64,000 nt of DNA from Orientallactaga sibirica (Eukaryota; Chordata; Mammalia; Rodentia; Dipodidae), in the NCBI GenBank assembly GCA_036365145.1, contig JAEOAD010000018.1, forward strand, positions 10,124,001 through 10,188,000. The letters run 5' to 3'. Below the pieces are notes generated by a model. That model worked only from the letters and a program-made list of their open reading frames with translations, searched no databases and had not been told where the DNA came from. The first letter of the stretch is position 1; each line of letters starts with the position of its first letter. A program made the translations under genes and the position numbers. Below are positions 33,501 to 45,185 of this stretch, one piece after another.

Positions 33501-34254
33501 ATTTGATACTTTGGCAGATAGTTTCCAGATTTTAAAATAGGAAGTTAAAAACTTCTTCAGAGAGATTCTTCTTAAGAAATATATTGGTAATTTTCAAATA
33601 GTCATAATAAATATAAGTTGCATTGCTAAGATTTTCCATATTAGTATTGATTAGTGTTAACCAGGATTAGTGTCTTCATGGTGATTTTTTTTAATCGCTT
33701 CAGTCCTTCTATTTAGTTTTTAAGCCTGTGGTAATTGCATAAATACAATTTATGCAAAGCCATGTTAATATCTGATACTTGTCTCAGTCAGTTAACGAAC
33801 TTATATTTCGAAAAATTACCAAATAAAAGTACAGTGGTATTCTTAGAATTCAACCTATATATTCCTACAGAATTTTATTATAGTACAGATAAAGTGTTGT
33901 CATTTAACAGACATTTGAGAGCTAAATGTGTTCTGTGCTTAAATGGCCTTTAGCCTTAAGTAACTTAGAATTTTAGTGAGAGAATCCAGAAAAGTCAATA
34001 AATGAATGATGGATGGTGTACAGCAGAAACAGAAGATAGGAACACTCTAGAGGGACTCCTAACATTAAAGATCTTCCTAAAATTTGAGGTCACCTCTGCA
34101 TAAAAGCTATTTTCTTCTCTAGTCCATCTATTTCATTTATTGTTAGTGTGCTTTTAGTCTTTTTGTTTTGTTATTTTTAAGTGGACTACAGGCACTATCT
34201 TGCCTGATGTTATTTTGTAGAAGATGGAGCCAGAGTCTGAAGACATGCACTGAC

Positions 34255-34455
34255 ATACAATCACAAAACTCAGTGCTGTTTCCTTGTGGCCTAGATCAGT
34301 AGCATCATTGTCAAATAAGAACTTAAAAATAGATATATTCTCCGGTACCACTACAAATCTTCTGAATCAGACTCTGTTAATGTGTGGCCCTAACCTGTAT
34401 TCATCAGCCTTCCTGGTAATTCTGAAGCATGTTCATGTTTGGACAGCACTGTTAA
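34255..34455 (+). mobile_element. MER5-like hAT DNA transposon relic
   Basis: tctgaatcagactctgttaa, tgtggccctaacctgtattc, ccttcctggtaattctgaag, catgttcatgtttggacagc. The order matches the 3' half of MER5-type elements. Confidence 0.55.
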
Positions 34456-34688
34456 AGCTCACTGATTCTGTGTGCCTTCCTCACCAGCAAGATCAGTGGA
34501 TCTAATAAACAAAGTTATGGTTGAGTATGTGTTCTTCAGGCGTCTTCCAGTTATAAGTAAGGTGGACAGCTGTAGTTTACTGGTATCACAGCTACAACAA
34601 GAGTAGCCTGCTGTCTGGCACTCCTTCCATTATGCAGTGTTTCTTGATAGCACCTTGCTTAGTCTGTGGTAGTGATTCTGGCCCCAAA

Positions 34689-34714
34689 TTTAAAAAAAAA
34701 AAAAAAAAAAAAAA
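34689..34714. repeat. Poly-A tract
   Basis: About 26 A, with no element recognised upstream. Confidence 0.9.
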
Positions 34715-34888
34715 CTTAACAATCCTAAGGAAAACATCATTAAGGAGTGAGTGAATGAACCTATCCTTCAGAAACTTCTAAGTTTCTTCTTTAACTATCT
34801 GAAGAGCTATCTCTAAATCTTTTTTCTGGATTGTTGGCCCCTTTGGAAAACTGATAGAAGCTATAAACTTCATTAAGAAAAAAAATGA

Positions 34889-35132
34889 GGGCTGGAGAGA
34901 TAGCTTAGTGGTTAAACGCTTGCCTGTGAAGCCTAAGGACCCCGGTTCGAGGCTACATTCTCCAGGACCCACATCAGGCAGATGCACAAGGTGGCACATG
35001 CATCTGGAGTTTGTTTACAGTGGCTGGAGGCCCTGGTGTCCATTCTCTCTCTCTCTTTCTCTACCTATTTCTGTAATTCTCTCTCTCTCTCTTTCTCTCT
35101 CAAATAAATAAATAAATAATAAAATATTTTTT
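34889..35132 (+). mobile_element. B2-like SINE
   Basis: gggctggagagatagcttag, ccggttcgaggctacattct (insert in the B-box region, a subfamily marker), tctggagtttgtttacagtg, CT tract, (AAAT)n. Confidence 0.94.
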
Positions 35133-35277
35133 AAAAGAAAAAAATGATCATATAAAACCATGTGTAGGTGGTTGCCATTCCAGAGACTTCTTGGATGCCT
35201 TAAAGCACATGCACCCAGGTTAACAAATGCCTGTCTTCGATTTCTGTGAAGACGTATTTTCCACTTAATGTTCTCAT

Positions 35278-35378
35278 TCTTTTCTTTCTCTTTTTCTTTC
35301 TTTCTTTCTTTTTTTCTTTCCTTTCCTTTCTTTTCTTTTCTTTTCTTTCTTTCTTTCTTTCTTTTTTTTTTTTTTTTT
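35278..35378. repeat. Polypyrimidine (TTTC)n/(TTTTC)n tract
   Basis: About 100 nt of almost pure C/T, ending in poly-T at the tail of the next B1. Confidence 0.95.
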
Positions 35379-35515
35379 TGAGGTAGGGTCTCACTCTAGC
35401 TGAGGCTGATCTGTAATTCACTATGTAGTTTCAGGGTGTCCTCGAACTCACAGAAGTCCTCCTACTTCTGCCTCCCAAGTGCTGGGATTAAAGGCGTACA
35501 CCACCACACCTGGCC
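35363..35515 (-). mobile_element. B1-like SINE
   Basis: gaggtagggtctcactctag, ctatgtagtttcagggtgtc, aagtgctgggattaaaggcg, accacacctggc. Confidence 0.95.
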
Positions 35516-36483
35516 TCCCTTTGTCATTTCTGTGGTGATCCTTTAATAAAAGTGTAACATGGCCTTTGCCCCACATGTATTTATATGCACATGCATGCAT
35601 GCATTCACAAATAGGTTGGGATAGCATTGACATACTTTGAGAAAAGACTCACGAGCTATTTGGAGGGTATAGATTACAGCTTGCTTTGACAGTTTCATAT
35701 ATATACACACACATTTGTGTGTTGAGTATTTGTTGAGCAGAACATCATTTAAGTTGATGGGCAATAAAGGATCAGATTCCGTCTAGGAGCAAGTAAGACT
35801 GCTGACACACGAGACTGCTAATTGTTTAGGTAGGAAACAGTGAGCTGAGTGAGTGTGCCTTCATTGCCCTCCTCTACCTGCCTTCTGCAGGGAGAGGGGA
35901 AGGGAGGATTGCAAAGGGGAGAAATCATTGTGGGAGTACTTTGGATATACATATTGTAGGAATTCATCTTTGTTCTATTGGTCTCATGCATTTGATTTTT
36001 ATTGTGTAAGATGCTTATACATTTATTGTTGTAAAATTCAAATAATATAAAATGTCTGATAGATGTTTAAAGTGTGGTGCAATTAATGGAGTTAAAATCT
36101 TCCCCTACATAATTATTTTCTAAGTGCCAATGTCTGGCTTCCTAGATATTTGAAAAGAATTTAAACAAATAAAAGTGCTTTCTGTGTATATGACATTTCA
36201 GGAAACTTTATGAGCAAAGAGATTTTTTATTTTACTGCATTAAAACTCTGCCAATGAAATTAGATTACTTTTGATAAATTTTAGAGATAAATGTATTGAA
36301 AACATCATATTTCAATATTATAGCAGCACATGTGATCCTTAGTTATTGGTATTTTTTAGGATACAAATTGATTAGTAATAGTACATTAATCAGGTGGCCT
36401 GTTTTATGCCAGAGAATCAGATAATATTTTTAATTTTTTTTCATTTGCATAGATGGTACAAAATTCTTTTTCTTCTTTTCCAG

Positions 36484-36574
36484 GATCGAAATAGAATGTA
36501 TGACAGCTTGAATATGCATTCTTTGGAGAACTCCCTCATTGATATAATGCGAGCAGAGCATGACCCTCTCAAAG
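36484..36574 (+). CDS. CPEB2: CPEB2 coding exon 3
   Basis: 91 nt, starts in phase 0 and ends in phase 1. A strong polypyrimidine acceptor (ttcttcttttccag) precedes DRNRMYDSLNMHSLENSL and the rest ends AEHDPLKG, with donor aaag|gtaggt. The HSLENSLIDIMRAEHD block is the hallmark shared with CPEB4 (HSLESSLIDIMRAEND, from memory). It is an amphipathic-looking segment between the disordered N-terminus and the RRMs. Skipping this exon alone would break the frame, so it looks constitutive. I see an Asn at residue 3 where I recall Ser in human, a minor difference. Confidence 0.96.
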
Positions 36575-36761
36575 GTAGGTGACTTTCTCTTCTTTTTTAA
36601 CAAATACTCATATATCTTAACTTGTCTGCTTATATAACTAGTTTTTACAGGAAATAGAGTAATAATTAGCACCTGTATTAACAGATTTTAATCTCAAGAC
36701 AATTCATTAACAAACTCGCTTCGTATACTGCATATATGTATATAAAATAATAATATACCCC

Positions 36762-36966
36762 CTTTAAAAATATTTTTATTTATTTGAGAGAGAGAGAAGT
36801 AGATAGAGAATGGGCTCACCAGGGCCTTTGGCCGTTGCCTCCAATGAACTGCAGATACATGCGCCACTTTATGTATCTGGCTTTCTGTGGGTACTGAAGA
36901 ACTGAACCTGAGTCCTTAGGCTCCTCAGGCAAGTGTCTTAACTGCTGAGCCATCTCTCTGGCCCCC
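36762..36966 (-). mobile_element. B2-like SINE
   Basis: tatttttatttatttgagag, cagggcctttggccgttgcc, gaactgaacctgagtcctta, gccatctctctggccc. Begins 187 bp after exon 3. Confidence 0.92.
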
Positions 36967-36976
36967 ATAATACACA

Positions 36977-37148
36977 TTTTTTTTTTTTTTTTTTTTTTTT
37001 TGGTTTTGCGAGGTAGGGTCTCACTCTGGTCCAGGCTGACCTGGAATTAACTATGTAGTCTCAGGGTGGCCTCGAACTCTCGGCGATCCTCCTCCTACCT
37101 CTGCCTCCCGAGTGCTGGGATTAAAGGCGTGAGCCACCACGCCCGGCT
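36977..37148 (-). mobile_element. B1-like SINE
   Basis: Poly-T, then gaggtagggtctcactctgg, ggtggcctcgaactctcggc, gagtgctgggattaaaggcg, ccacgcccggct. One of the least diverged copies in the window. Confidence 0.96.
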
Positions 37149-37161
37149 CACATTTCTTTTT

Positions 37162-37395
37162 TTAAAAAAATATTTTTATTTATTTGTTTGGAGGCAGAGA
37201 GAGAGAGAGAGAGAGAAATGAGATATAAACAGAAAGAATGGGCATGACAGGGCCTCCAGCTGCTGCAAACAAACTCCAGACACATGTGCCACTTTGTGCA
37301 TCTGACTTTATAATGTGGGTATTGGGGAATTTAATGGGTCATTAGGCTTTGCAGGCAAGTACCTTAACCACTGAACCCTTTCTCCAGTTCTGCAT
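37162..37395 (-). mobile_element. B2-like SINE
   Basis: tatttttatttatttgtttg, (GA)n, gggcctccagctgctgcaaa, ggcaagtaccttaaccactg, ctttctccag. Confidence 0.92.
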
Positions 37396-37824
37396 TTCTT
37401 TTATATCTCTGGTTATTTCTGTTATGGTAAAAATGGAGCAACTGTGTCAGCTTGAGGGAAGAGAGATATTGGTTATCTATTGACATAAATTACTTTAAAA
37501 TTTACATGTTTAAACAGAAATTTAAAGGTTCATTTCCTCCCATTGTTAGTGTGTTAGAATTCAGGAGTAGCATAACTAGGTGATTCTAGCTTAGAACTTC
37601 TCATCGAATCAGAATCATGAGCTGCTTTGCAACATTCTGCACTTACTTCTAATTCTGTAGTTACCCAGGGTTCTTTGGGAAGATATAGCCTACAGACTCT
37701 AGAATTTCATCGTTGCTAACTCAGTCAATAAAACTGACCAGATATTTAGGCCATTTTATTCTCCTTCTAGATTTTGTTGTTTTTTTTTTTTATCAGAGTT
37801 TATGTTTCTAATTCCTTCATTTGT

Positions 37825-38055
37825 AGAACACACACACACGCATGTATGTATGTATATATATAATTTATTTGTAAAGAGAGAGAGAATGGGTAGAAAATGT
37901 GTGCACCAGGGCCTCCTGCCATTGAAAACAAACTCCAGATGCATGGATGCACCACTCTGTGCATATGACCTTATGCGGATACTAGGGAATTGAACCCGTT
38001 TCCTCAGGCTTTGCAAGCAAGTACTTTTAACCACTGAGCTATCTCTCTAGCCCTG
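37825..38055 (-). mobile_element. B2-like SINE with CA/TG-rich tail
   Basis: acacacacacgcatgtatgt tail, gtgtgcaccagggcctcctg, ggaattgaacccgtttcctc, gctatctctctagccc. Confidence 0.88.
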
Positions 38056-38309
38056 TAGAAGTGTTTAATAGTGGCTGTTGATGTATGCTAAAGATACATA
38101 CAAGCTCATAAAGTTATGCTTTTTTTGTGTATGCATTGATACTTTTGATGCCTTGATTTGCTTAGGTTTTTTGTTTTGTTTTGCTACTGTGGTCACTTTG
38201 CTTCCAGTAGTGTGGTTGTCTCTATGAACTTATTCTTTTCTGTGCTGACAGCTGTGGTGATGTCTGCCTCACACCTGTGATTTCAGGATGGACTGTACCC
38301 TAGGAGGTG

Positions 38310-38416
38310 TCATGGTTCATGAGGATAATCCCAGCTCTCAGGAGCTGAGGCAGGATGATGTCCATTTCAAGACTAGCCTGGGCTATAAATAACAACAACA
38401 AAAAAAAAAAAAAACA
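38310..38416 (+). mobile_element. Old B1-like SINE
   Basis: gtcatggttcatgaggataa, tcccagctctcaggagctga, agactagcctgggctataaa, A tail. Confidence 0.6.
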
Positions 38417-38446
38417 GACAAAAAAACTTTACAATTGAGAACTTCT

Positions 38447-38650
38447 GGGACTGGAGAGATGGCTAAACAGTTAAGGTACTTGCCTGGAAAGCCTAAGGAC
38501 CCAGGTTTGATTCCCCAGTACCCAAGTATGCCAGATGCACAAAGTGGTGTGTGCGTCTGGAGTTTGTTTGCAGTAGCTGGAGGCCCTGGCACACACACCC
38601 TCTCTATATCTGCTTCTCTCTTTCTCCAATAAACAAATAAAATACTTAAA
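38447..38650 (+). mobile_element. B2-like SINE
   Basis: gggactggagagatggctaa, cccaggtttgattccccagt, gtctggagtttgtttgcagt, caataaacaaataaaat. Confidence 0.92.
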
Positions 38651-38789
38651 ATGGGTCTTCATTTAAATAAAAATTTCTCTCTGTTAAATATCTTTTTTTA
38701 AAAAGAAAACTCTTATAAACTAGAATTAGGTAAAGTCAAGGTATTGTTAGGGGTGGATAATTGAAAGGTTTTCATTGTTAATTCTTTCT

Positions 38790-38970
38790 TTAAAAAAATT
38801 TTTGATTTATTTATTAGAGACAGAGAGAGGGAGAGAGAATGGGCACACCAGGGCCTCTAGCCACTGCCAATGAACTCCAGATGCATGAACCACCTTGTGT
38901 GTCTGGGTTACATGGGTCCTTAGGCTTCACAGGCAAGTGCCTTTACCACTAAGCCATCTCTCCAATCCAG
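38790..38970 (-). mobile_element. B2-like SINE
   Basis: tttgatttatttattagaga, agggcctctagccactgcca, taagccatctctccaatcc. Part of the B-box region is missing. Confidence 0.88.
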
Positions 38971-39247
38971 TTCTCTTGTTTCTTAAAGAGGTTTCTTGAA
39001 GGTGCTAAAGAGAATCTTGACTACTGCACTCTTGGCTGTTTTCTTGTCTCTTACCTTGGCACTTTAAAAAGTGGAGGGAAATCTAGAGAGCCAACTTGAA
39101 GAAAAGAAATGGAAAAAGCAACATGCTGCTTTCTAAAAGTACCAATTATTTTTTTAAAAGTTTGAGACACTTCACATTTTTTTCATTAGAATGATTATGA
39201 CTCTGGGGAAGGAAAAAAAAATAGCCTATACTACTTTTAAAAATCAT

Positions 39248-39453
39248 CAGGTTGGAGAGATGGCTTAGCAGTAAAGGCACTTACCTGCAAAGCCAAAGGT
39301 CCCAGGTTGGATTCCACAGTACCCCCATAAAACTAGATGTACAAGGTGGCACATGTGTCTGGAGTTTATTTGCAGTGGCTAGAGGTCCTGGCACATCCAT
39401 ATTTTCTTTCTCTTTCTCTCTTAAATAATAAAACAAATAAATAAATAATAAAT
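39248..39453 (+). mobile_element. B2-like SINE
   Basis: ggttggagagatggcttagc, aggttggattccacagtacc, gtgtctggagtttatttgca, (AAAT)n tail. Confidence 0.92.
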
Positions 39454-40052
39454 ATTTCACTTATGGTAACCAATTTTTCTAACTGGAATATTTTCCATTT
39501 CCCTTGAATTATGGCAAGATAAATAAAAGAAACATTTGAAAAACCATCTTTATATAGTATAAAGAAATCAAATACTATTTCTGTAATTGCCATAATGCAA
39601 CTATTTAAAATTATACCTGGATGCTACAAATTAACTTCTCTTTCTCTTTTCCTTCACAACCGTCACTACTCCCTGCATTATCACATTGTATATTTCTTTC
39701 TGCACACTCTGACCATGACACTTGTGGAGCTGGACATTATAGATTGCCAAAGCAAGGTGGTGACCGCACACGAAATAAATCAGCCAGGATAAACCTAGGC
39801 ATTTATTTTTCCTCATTTTTTCTTCCCCAGTCTCAGGAGAGCACTTGGGCACCTTTTTATCTGTTCATCTGAGAGAACCTTATCCCTGTTCAATATTAAC
39901 AAGAATGCCCCCCAAATATTCCAAAGGTTTTTTTCTCAATACTAAGATGAATCTTACTTTTCACTCTTAATTTTTTTTTTGTTAAAAAGTTAACTATTTT
40001 GTCTTCCTTGTGAGATCTACTGGAAAAAAAAAAAAAAAGAAAGAAAGAAATG

Positions 40053-40275
40053 CTGGGCTGGAGAGATGGCTGAGCAGTTAAGGTGTTTGCCTGTGAAGCC
40101 AAAGGACCGAGGTTCGATTCCCAGACCCATGTAAGCCAGGTGCACAAGAGGCACATGCATCTGGAGTTTGTTTGCAGTGGCTAGAGGCCCTGGTGTGCCC
40201 ATTCTCTCTCTGTCTCTTTTCCATGTCTCTCTGTCTCTCTCTCTGCCTGAAAATAAATAAATAATTTTAAAAAAG
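40053..40275 (+). mobile_element. B2-like SINE
   Basis: gggctggagagatggctgag, gaggttcgattcccagaccc, gcatctggagtttgtttgca, (CT)n, aaaataaataaataa. Confidence 0.94.
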
Positions 40276-40384
40276 GAAATAGTTAAAATTTTTAAATGAG
40301 AAACTATCTGATATGTCTATAAAGCTCATATTTTAAAATTCAATAGTTTAGATTAATAGTAAACATGTATTTCTCATAATTTGT

Positions 40385-40770
40385 TAAGTTTAGCGCTTGG
40401 GTACAACGTAACTGAGTGCTTCTGGCCGAAGTTCTTATGAGGCAGCCATCAGAAAGCTGGTTGAGCTGCGCCTGCAGTCATCTGAAGCCTCAGCTGGGCT
40501 GGAGGGTTCCACTCCTGGATGGTGCTCATGTTGCTGGCTTGAGAGAGCTCCATTCCACAGGGCTGCTTAAGTTTTCTCACAGCACAGTTGCTGATATCCC
40601 CGCCCATCAATGACACTGCTTAATGCCCACGGCTTCTCTATGACATAGCCTCAGAATCCCACACTGTCATTTCCATAGCATCCTAGTAACTGCATGAGTC
40701 AGCTCTACTATTTAAGCATGTGAAGTCTCAGAGTCAGTGAGTGAGAAAAGTCACTATGGATGCTGAACAC
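40385..40770. mobile_element. Old mammalian interspersed repeat, class not assigned
   Basis: ctgcagtcatctgaagcctc, gctggagggttccactcctg, ccacagggctgcttaagttt, tgacatagcctcagaatccc. I remember similar text repeated in many mammals but cannot name the family. GC-richer than its surroundings. Confidence 0.4.
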
Positions 40771-41287
40771 TATAGAGGTAAGGCAGATGTGTAAATTTGT
40801 ATTAACTTCCACTCATAAATCTAGAGGTATATAGAAATTAATCAAGGTATCAACAGGAAGAAAACCAGTCAAGTAGATATTTAGAATATGAAGAAAGTAA
40901 GTTACTAGCCTGACTGAAAACTAAACTAATAGAAGCAGCTTCTCATCCTTACACCTAGAATGCTTCAATGTAGTTTATTTACATTTTCCAACATCCCCTG
41001 TATTTTACAGTTCTGTGCACAACCCCCACTGCTTACTATTAAAATGTTTATGGTCTAGTATAGTGAAATATGTGAAGTTTAGTCTGGTTGGAGCTGTGCA
41101 GATAGAAAGCACTAGTAGTCAAAGATGGACCTTAAGTGTACTTCCTTGTACTAAATGTGCCAACTTTACTATCAGTTGCTGACTGCCATGAGGGAAACAC
41201 AAAAGCAGTAAACATATGACTGTGGAGCTTTGGAAATGCTGTGGAGGAAAAGGATAAGGTATTCAGGGAAACAATAAGTGGAAAGAT

Positions 41288-41496
41288 TTTTTTAATTATT
41301 TATGTATTTATTTACTTGAGGGAGGGCAGATAGAGAGAGAAAACGGGCACACCAGGGTCTCTAGCCACTGCAAAAGTACTCCAGACACATGTGCCACCTG
41401 GTTCGTTTGTCTTACATGGGTACTGGGGAATTAAATCTGGGTCCTTATGCTTTTCAGGAAAACACCTTAGTTGTTAAGCCATCTCTCCAGCCTGGA
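41288..41496 (-). mobile_element. B2-like SINE
   Basis: attatttatgtatttattta, cagggtctctagccactgca, ggggaattaaatctgggtcc, taagccatctctccagcct. Confidence 0.92.
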
Positions 41497-43120
41497 AACA
41501 AGTTTTTTATGTGCCAAAAGAAACTTAGTACAAAACCTGAGCAGTCCAATAATGAATATTACTGCAAGGAAAGTGTCATCACATGAAAAAGCATGGATGG
41601 GATTGTCACATTTGAGGAACTGACGAGCTCTGACTTGCTTAGGACTGCAGGAGCTGCTTCATAGGTGTCACCCAGTGGAGTTGCTCTCTTGGCTCTAGAT
41701 TAGAAACACCCATGCGTGGCTATGTGATTTCCTTAGTTAGAATGACACTGACTAATCTGCTTTGTTTATTTTACTGAGGATTCTCTTCATTAAATCCTAT
41801 GTTCTAGTGATCATATTAATTCTAGGCAAAATATGTTTTCATTTCAAAGCAAGAATAAACAATCGTGGAATTTTTTAGTTGTTAAAGAAATTATGATTTG
41901 CCAAGGATAGTTTTGTAATTTTGCAGTTTGATATTTGCATGTCTATTTTAAATTATCTGTCATTGTCTTGTTTGTGTGAGTCAGTCCATTTCTCTTTATA
42001 CAGAACAAGAGAGATCATTGTTAAAAATCTCCTCCCTCCTGCCCCCAACTATCTGTAAATAGGTCTCACTGTGTAAGCATTTTTACACAGTGTCCTCCCT
42101 CAATGTATAAGGACAAAGAAATGAATTTCAACTCATAAAAATTGACTTGAAAAACTGTAGGGAGAAATACAGTTTATATAATAGTCCTTGAAGATCATTC
42201 TTCACTGGTTATAATGAATCTTTCCCAATGTTCCCTAGACAAGTAAAGGAAATTCAGGAACAAGGATTTAGAAAGCAATTTTATTTATACCAACAAATGC
42301 TTTGAAGTCCATGCTTTGAAAACATTTTACTTCTATTAATCTCTATATATCTAGTATCAGCTGAATTACCTATTGCTAAATTCCTACTATTTTTATGACT
42401 CCTGAAGTAAGCTCTATTTATTTTAGGGCATATAATCCTTGAAAAATAAATTTCTTAAGTGATGAGTGATTGTGGTAATATTGAATCCTGCTACCTTTCT
42501 TCTGCTTTGCACTGTCTCTCTTCCATTAACCTCAGTGAAAGATTATCATTCGTATACATTTCTAAGCCTCCTGCATAAGAAACTACATATTGTAGAACTT
42601 AAGAACTTAAGGGTTATAAGAGGCTCTCACACTCTAAAGGATATCAACCATACACGCTGCAGGCCCACACTCCACAGCTGTGTGTTGATCAAGAACCCTT
42701 TGGAGAAACTACAGCACAGAAGACCAGGGCAAAAAAAGAGCTATAAAAACTGGGAGAATAGAGTCAGTCATCTATTAAAATACAACAGAGTGCAAAATCA
42801 GCACACAAATATCAGGCATACACTCACATACAGTTATATTGACTCCTCCTACAATAGGTTGGCCCTATTTCCTCTGACAGTGAGGAATGCAGTGCCTTTA
42901 TGTACCCGTGATTCCCAAAGTCAAATTTTTTACAATTTCCCAAAGAGATATGGGGAAAAAACAAACAAACAAACAAAAAAAAAACAAGTTGAATATACCT
43001 ACTCCACAGATCCAAAATTCAGCAAAATCTAAAAATTTTCTGAGTACCAACTTGATGCCTCAAGTGGAAAATTCTGCATCTGAACTCAGGTCACAATCAA
43101 AATGAAGCCACATTGAAAAT

Positions 43121-43200
43121 TTTATATATATAATATTATATAATATATATTATATAATAGTAAATATATATTTACTATTATAATTATTAATAGTTATTAT
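43121..43200. repeat. AT-rich palindromic tract
   Basis: A (TA)n-like stretch containing a perfect 30-bp palindrome at 43153-43182 centred on atatat, with arms reading tataatagtaaa / tttactattata. Confidence 0.9.
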
Positions 43201-43418
43201 TATAATGTCTATAATTACTTTCAGACTTTGTATATAAACTGTGTAAAGCATAAATGAATTTCACATTTGGATTTGGATCCCATCTCAAGATAGCACACTA
43301 CTCATTTGTAAATACCACAGAATCCAACAACAAACCCAGACCACTTCTGATTTCAGTAATTTTGAAGAAGGAATACTTAACCCATACTGGTATGTCTTTT
43401 TTAAAAGATAATTGAAGA

Positions 43419-43545
43419 GGCCACAGGCCTAGTGACACATGCCTATAATCCTAACCACTCTGAAGACTGTGGCAGGAGGATCCCTGTGAGTCTGAGGCTA
43501 GCCTAGGATACATAGTGAGGCCCTGTCTCCAAACAAAGTAAGCTA
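43419..43545 (+). mobile_element. Old B1-like SINE
   Basis: cacaggcctagtgacacatg, cctataatcctaaccactct, ggctagcctaggatacatag, gaggccctgtctccaaa. Confidence 0.75.
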
Positions 43546-43983
43546 AAACAAAACAATGAAAAAGGCTTGCTGTATGCTTTCAGGTTTGTTTTTAATGTTT
43601 CCATATATGTTGTTAAAGGGTAAGAAAATATCTTTTTTCTTTCTTCTTTACTCCACTATTTTCCCCTATAACCACTGGCTTTAGATAAGAAAAGCATCAT
43701 AATTAACCTTAAGTTATATTTATATAGGAACCATATGCATTCCATTGAACTTTGTTGATGTTGAGATGATTTCTTTTGTTGTAATCTGGGTGGAAACTTA
43801 ATACTTTACCAGCTAGCTGCACAGAATTAAGTTAATTATAATAAAAGTACAATTTACAAGAGTTTAACTTCTGTTATCAGTAAAAATTTCTACAGACTAA
43901 AAAGGGAATTGGGAATATATACAACAGTTCTTATTTGAGTAAAGCTTTTTGAAAATGATATGAGTAGAAATTTTGAAAAAAGT

Positions 43984-44173
43984 ACTTTATTTTTATTTCT
44001 TTTGACAGAAAGAGAGAGAGAATGGACACACCATGGCCTCTTGCCATTGCAAGTGAACTCCAGACACATGCCACCATGTGTATCTGGCTTATGTGGGTAC
44101 TGGAGAATCAAACTGCATCCTTAGGTTTCATAGGCAAGCGCCTTAAACACTAAGCTGTCTCTCCAGCCCCCAG
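43984..44173 (-). mobile_element. B2-like SINE
   Basis: tttatttttatttcttttga, tggcctcttgccattgcaag, gtatctggcttatgtgggta, gctgtctctccagcccc. Confidence 0.92.
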
Positions 44174-44394
44174 AAATAGAAATTTTTATGTCTTACATGT
44201 TTTATTTTCAAGTAACTGCTGTTTTTAGTAGCAATATTAATATTTGAGAACACAATTGTTATTTCTCCCAGGCTTCTTGACAACATAAATACTTTCTTTG
44301 AATTTTGATAAGTGACAATTTCATTTTATTTGGTATTTGTGGATAATATCTTCATGTGTGTGAGCATGGGCGTGCACTGCAGTGTAAATCCTCA

Positions 44395-44530
44395 CCTTGC
44401 ATCTCCTTTGAGGTAGGGTACTGCCAATAGCCATGGCTGGGATGCCATAATAGGGGTTTCAAACTCAGTACTCATGCTTTGTGTTTGTTCAGCAAGCACT
44501 TCATTCACTGTGCCATCTCCCTCAGACCCT
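44395..44530 (-). mobile_element. Old B2/B4-like SINE
   Basis: gaggtagggtactgccaata, caagcacttcattcactgtg, ccatctccctcagacc. Confidence 0.5.
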
Positions 44531-45156
44531 GTAATTTTTCTTTTAAAAAATAAAGCCTAAAAACCAAGCAAGTAAGAAAATAAACAAACGAAAACCCTAC
44601 CAGGACCTACAGTGACTTTTTTAGAATTATATCCACTCAAAATACCTAATGTGTTAGTGAAAGCCTGTTCTTCACATCTTCAAAATTTAAATGTGTTTCT
44701 GTCTCTTTCAAATGGAAAGTAGTAAGAATGCTTCTTGTATATAGCATACATATTTCTTATGTATAACATGCAATGAAAAAAGGAAGTACTTGGAATTATT
44801 AGTCCTGCTTATGTGAAAAGCATTACCTAAAAAAGTATTTTCCACCAAAATACATTTAATTATTTTTAAACTACCTCATTATTACAAAAGCAGTATTCAT
44901 TAAAGAAACACTAAAATATTTTAATATTAGTAGTCCTCTAAATCACAGTTGGTATTTTTATGTATCAATTTTCTAATCTTTTTCTTTTCAATATATATAA
45001 TTAGCATTATTCAAATTTTTATCTGCTCTGAAACTAGGTTGGCTTTTAAAAATAAACCAAGGTACATGTGTACATAGTTAAAAGTCAAATCATCCCATAA
45101 AGCTTTTATTAAAGAAGTTTTCTACCTCACCCTTCCCTATCTACTTTTGATTTCTG

Positions 45157-45185
45157 TTTTTTTTTTTTTTTTTTTTTTTTTTTTT
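45157..45185. repeat. Poly-T tract
   Basis: About 27 consecutive T. Confidence 0.95.

Larger units (their letters stand above)
29208..36483 (+). other. CPEB2: CPEB2 intron 2
   Basis: 7276 bp, gtaaga to ttttccag. Stretches 29208-30450, 30570-34250 and 35515-36483 hold no clear gene or repeat, apart from a faint B1-like patch at about 32560-32630. Repeats within it are listed separately. Confidence 0.9.

Noticed and set aside
26547..36483. Possible self-cleaving ribozyme like the one in the CPEB3 intron
   Set aside because: I looked for an HDV-like fold in introns 1-2 and saw no convincing nested double-pseudoknot sequence; the known ribozyme belongs to CPEB3, not CPEB2.
42466..43032. 188-codon open frame in intron 3
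   Set aside because: It begins with GTG and has no ATG inside. No recognisable domain, AT-rich, and part of it ends in an A-rich repeat. Most likely chance.
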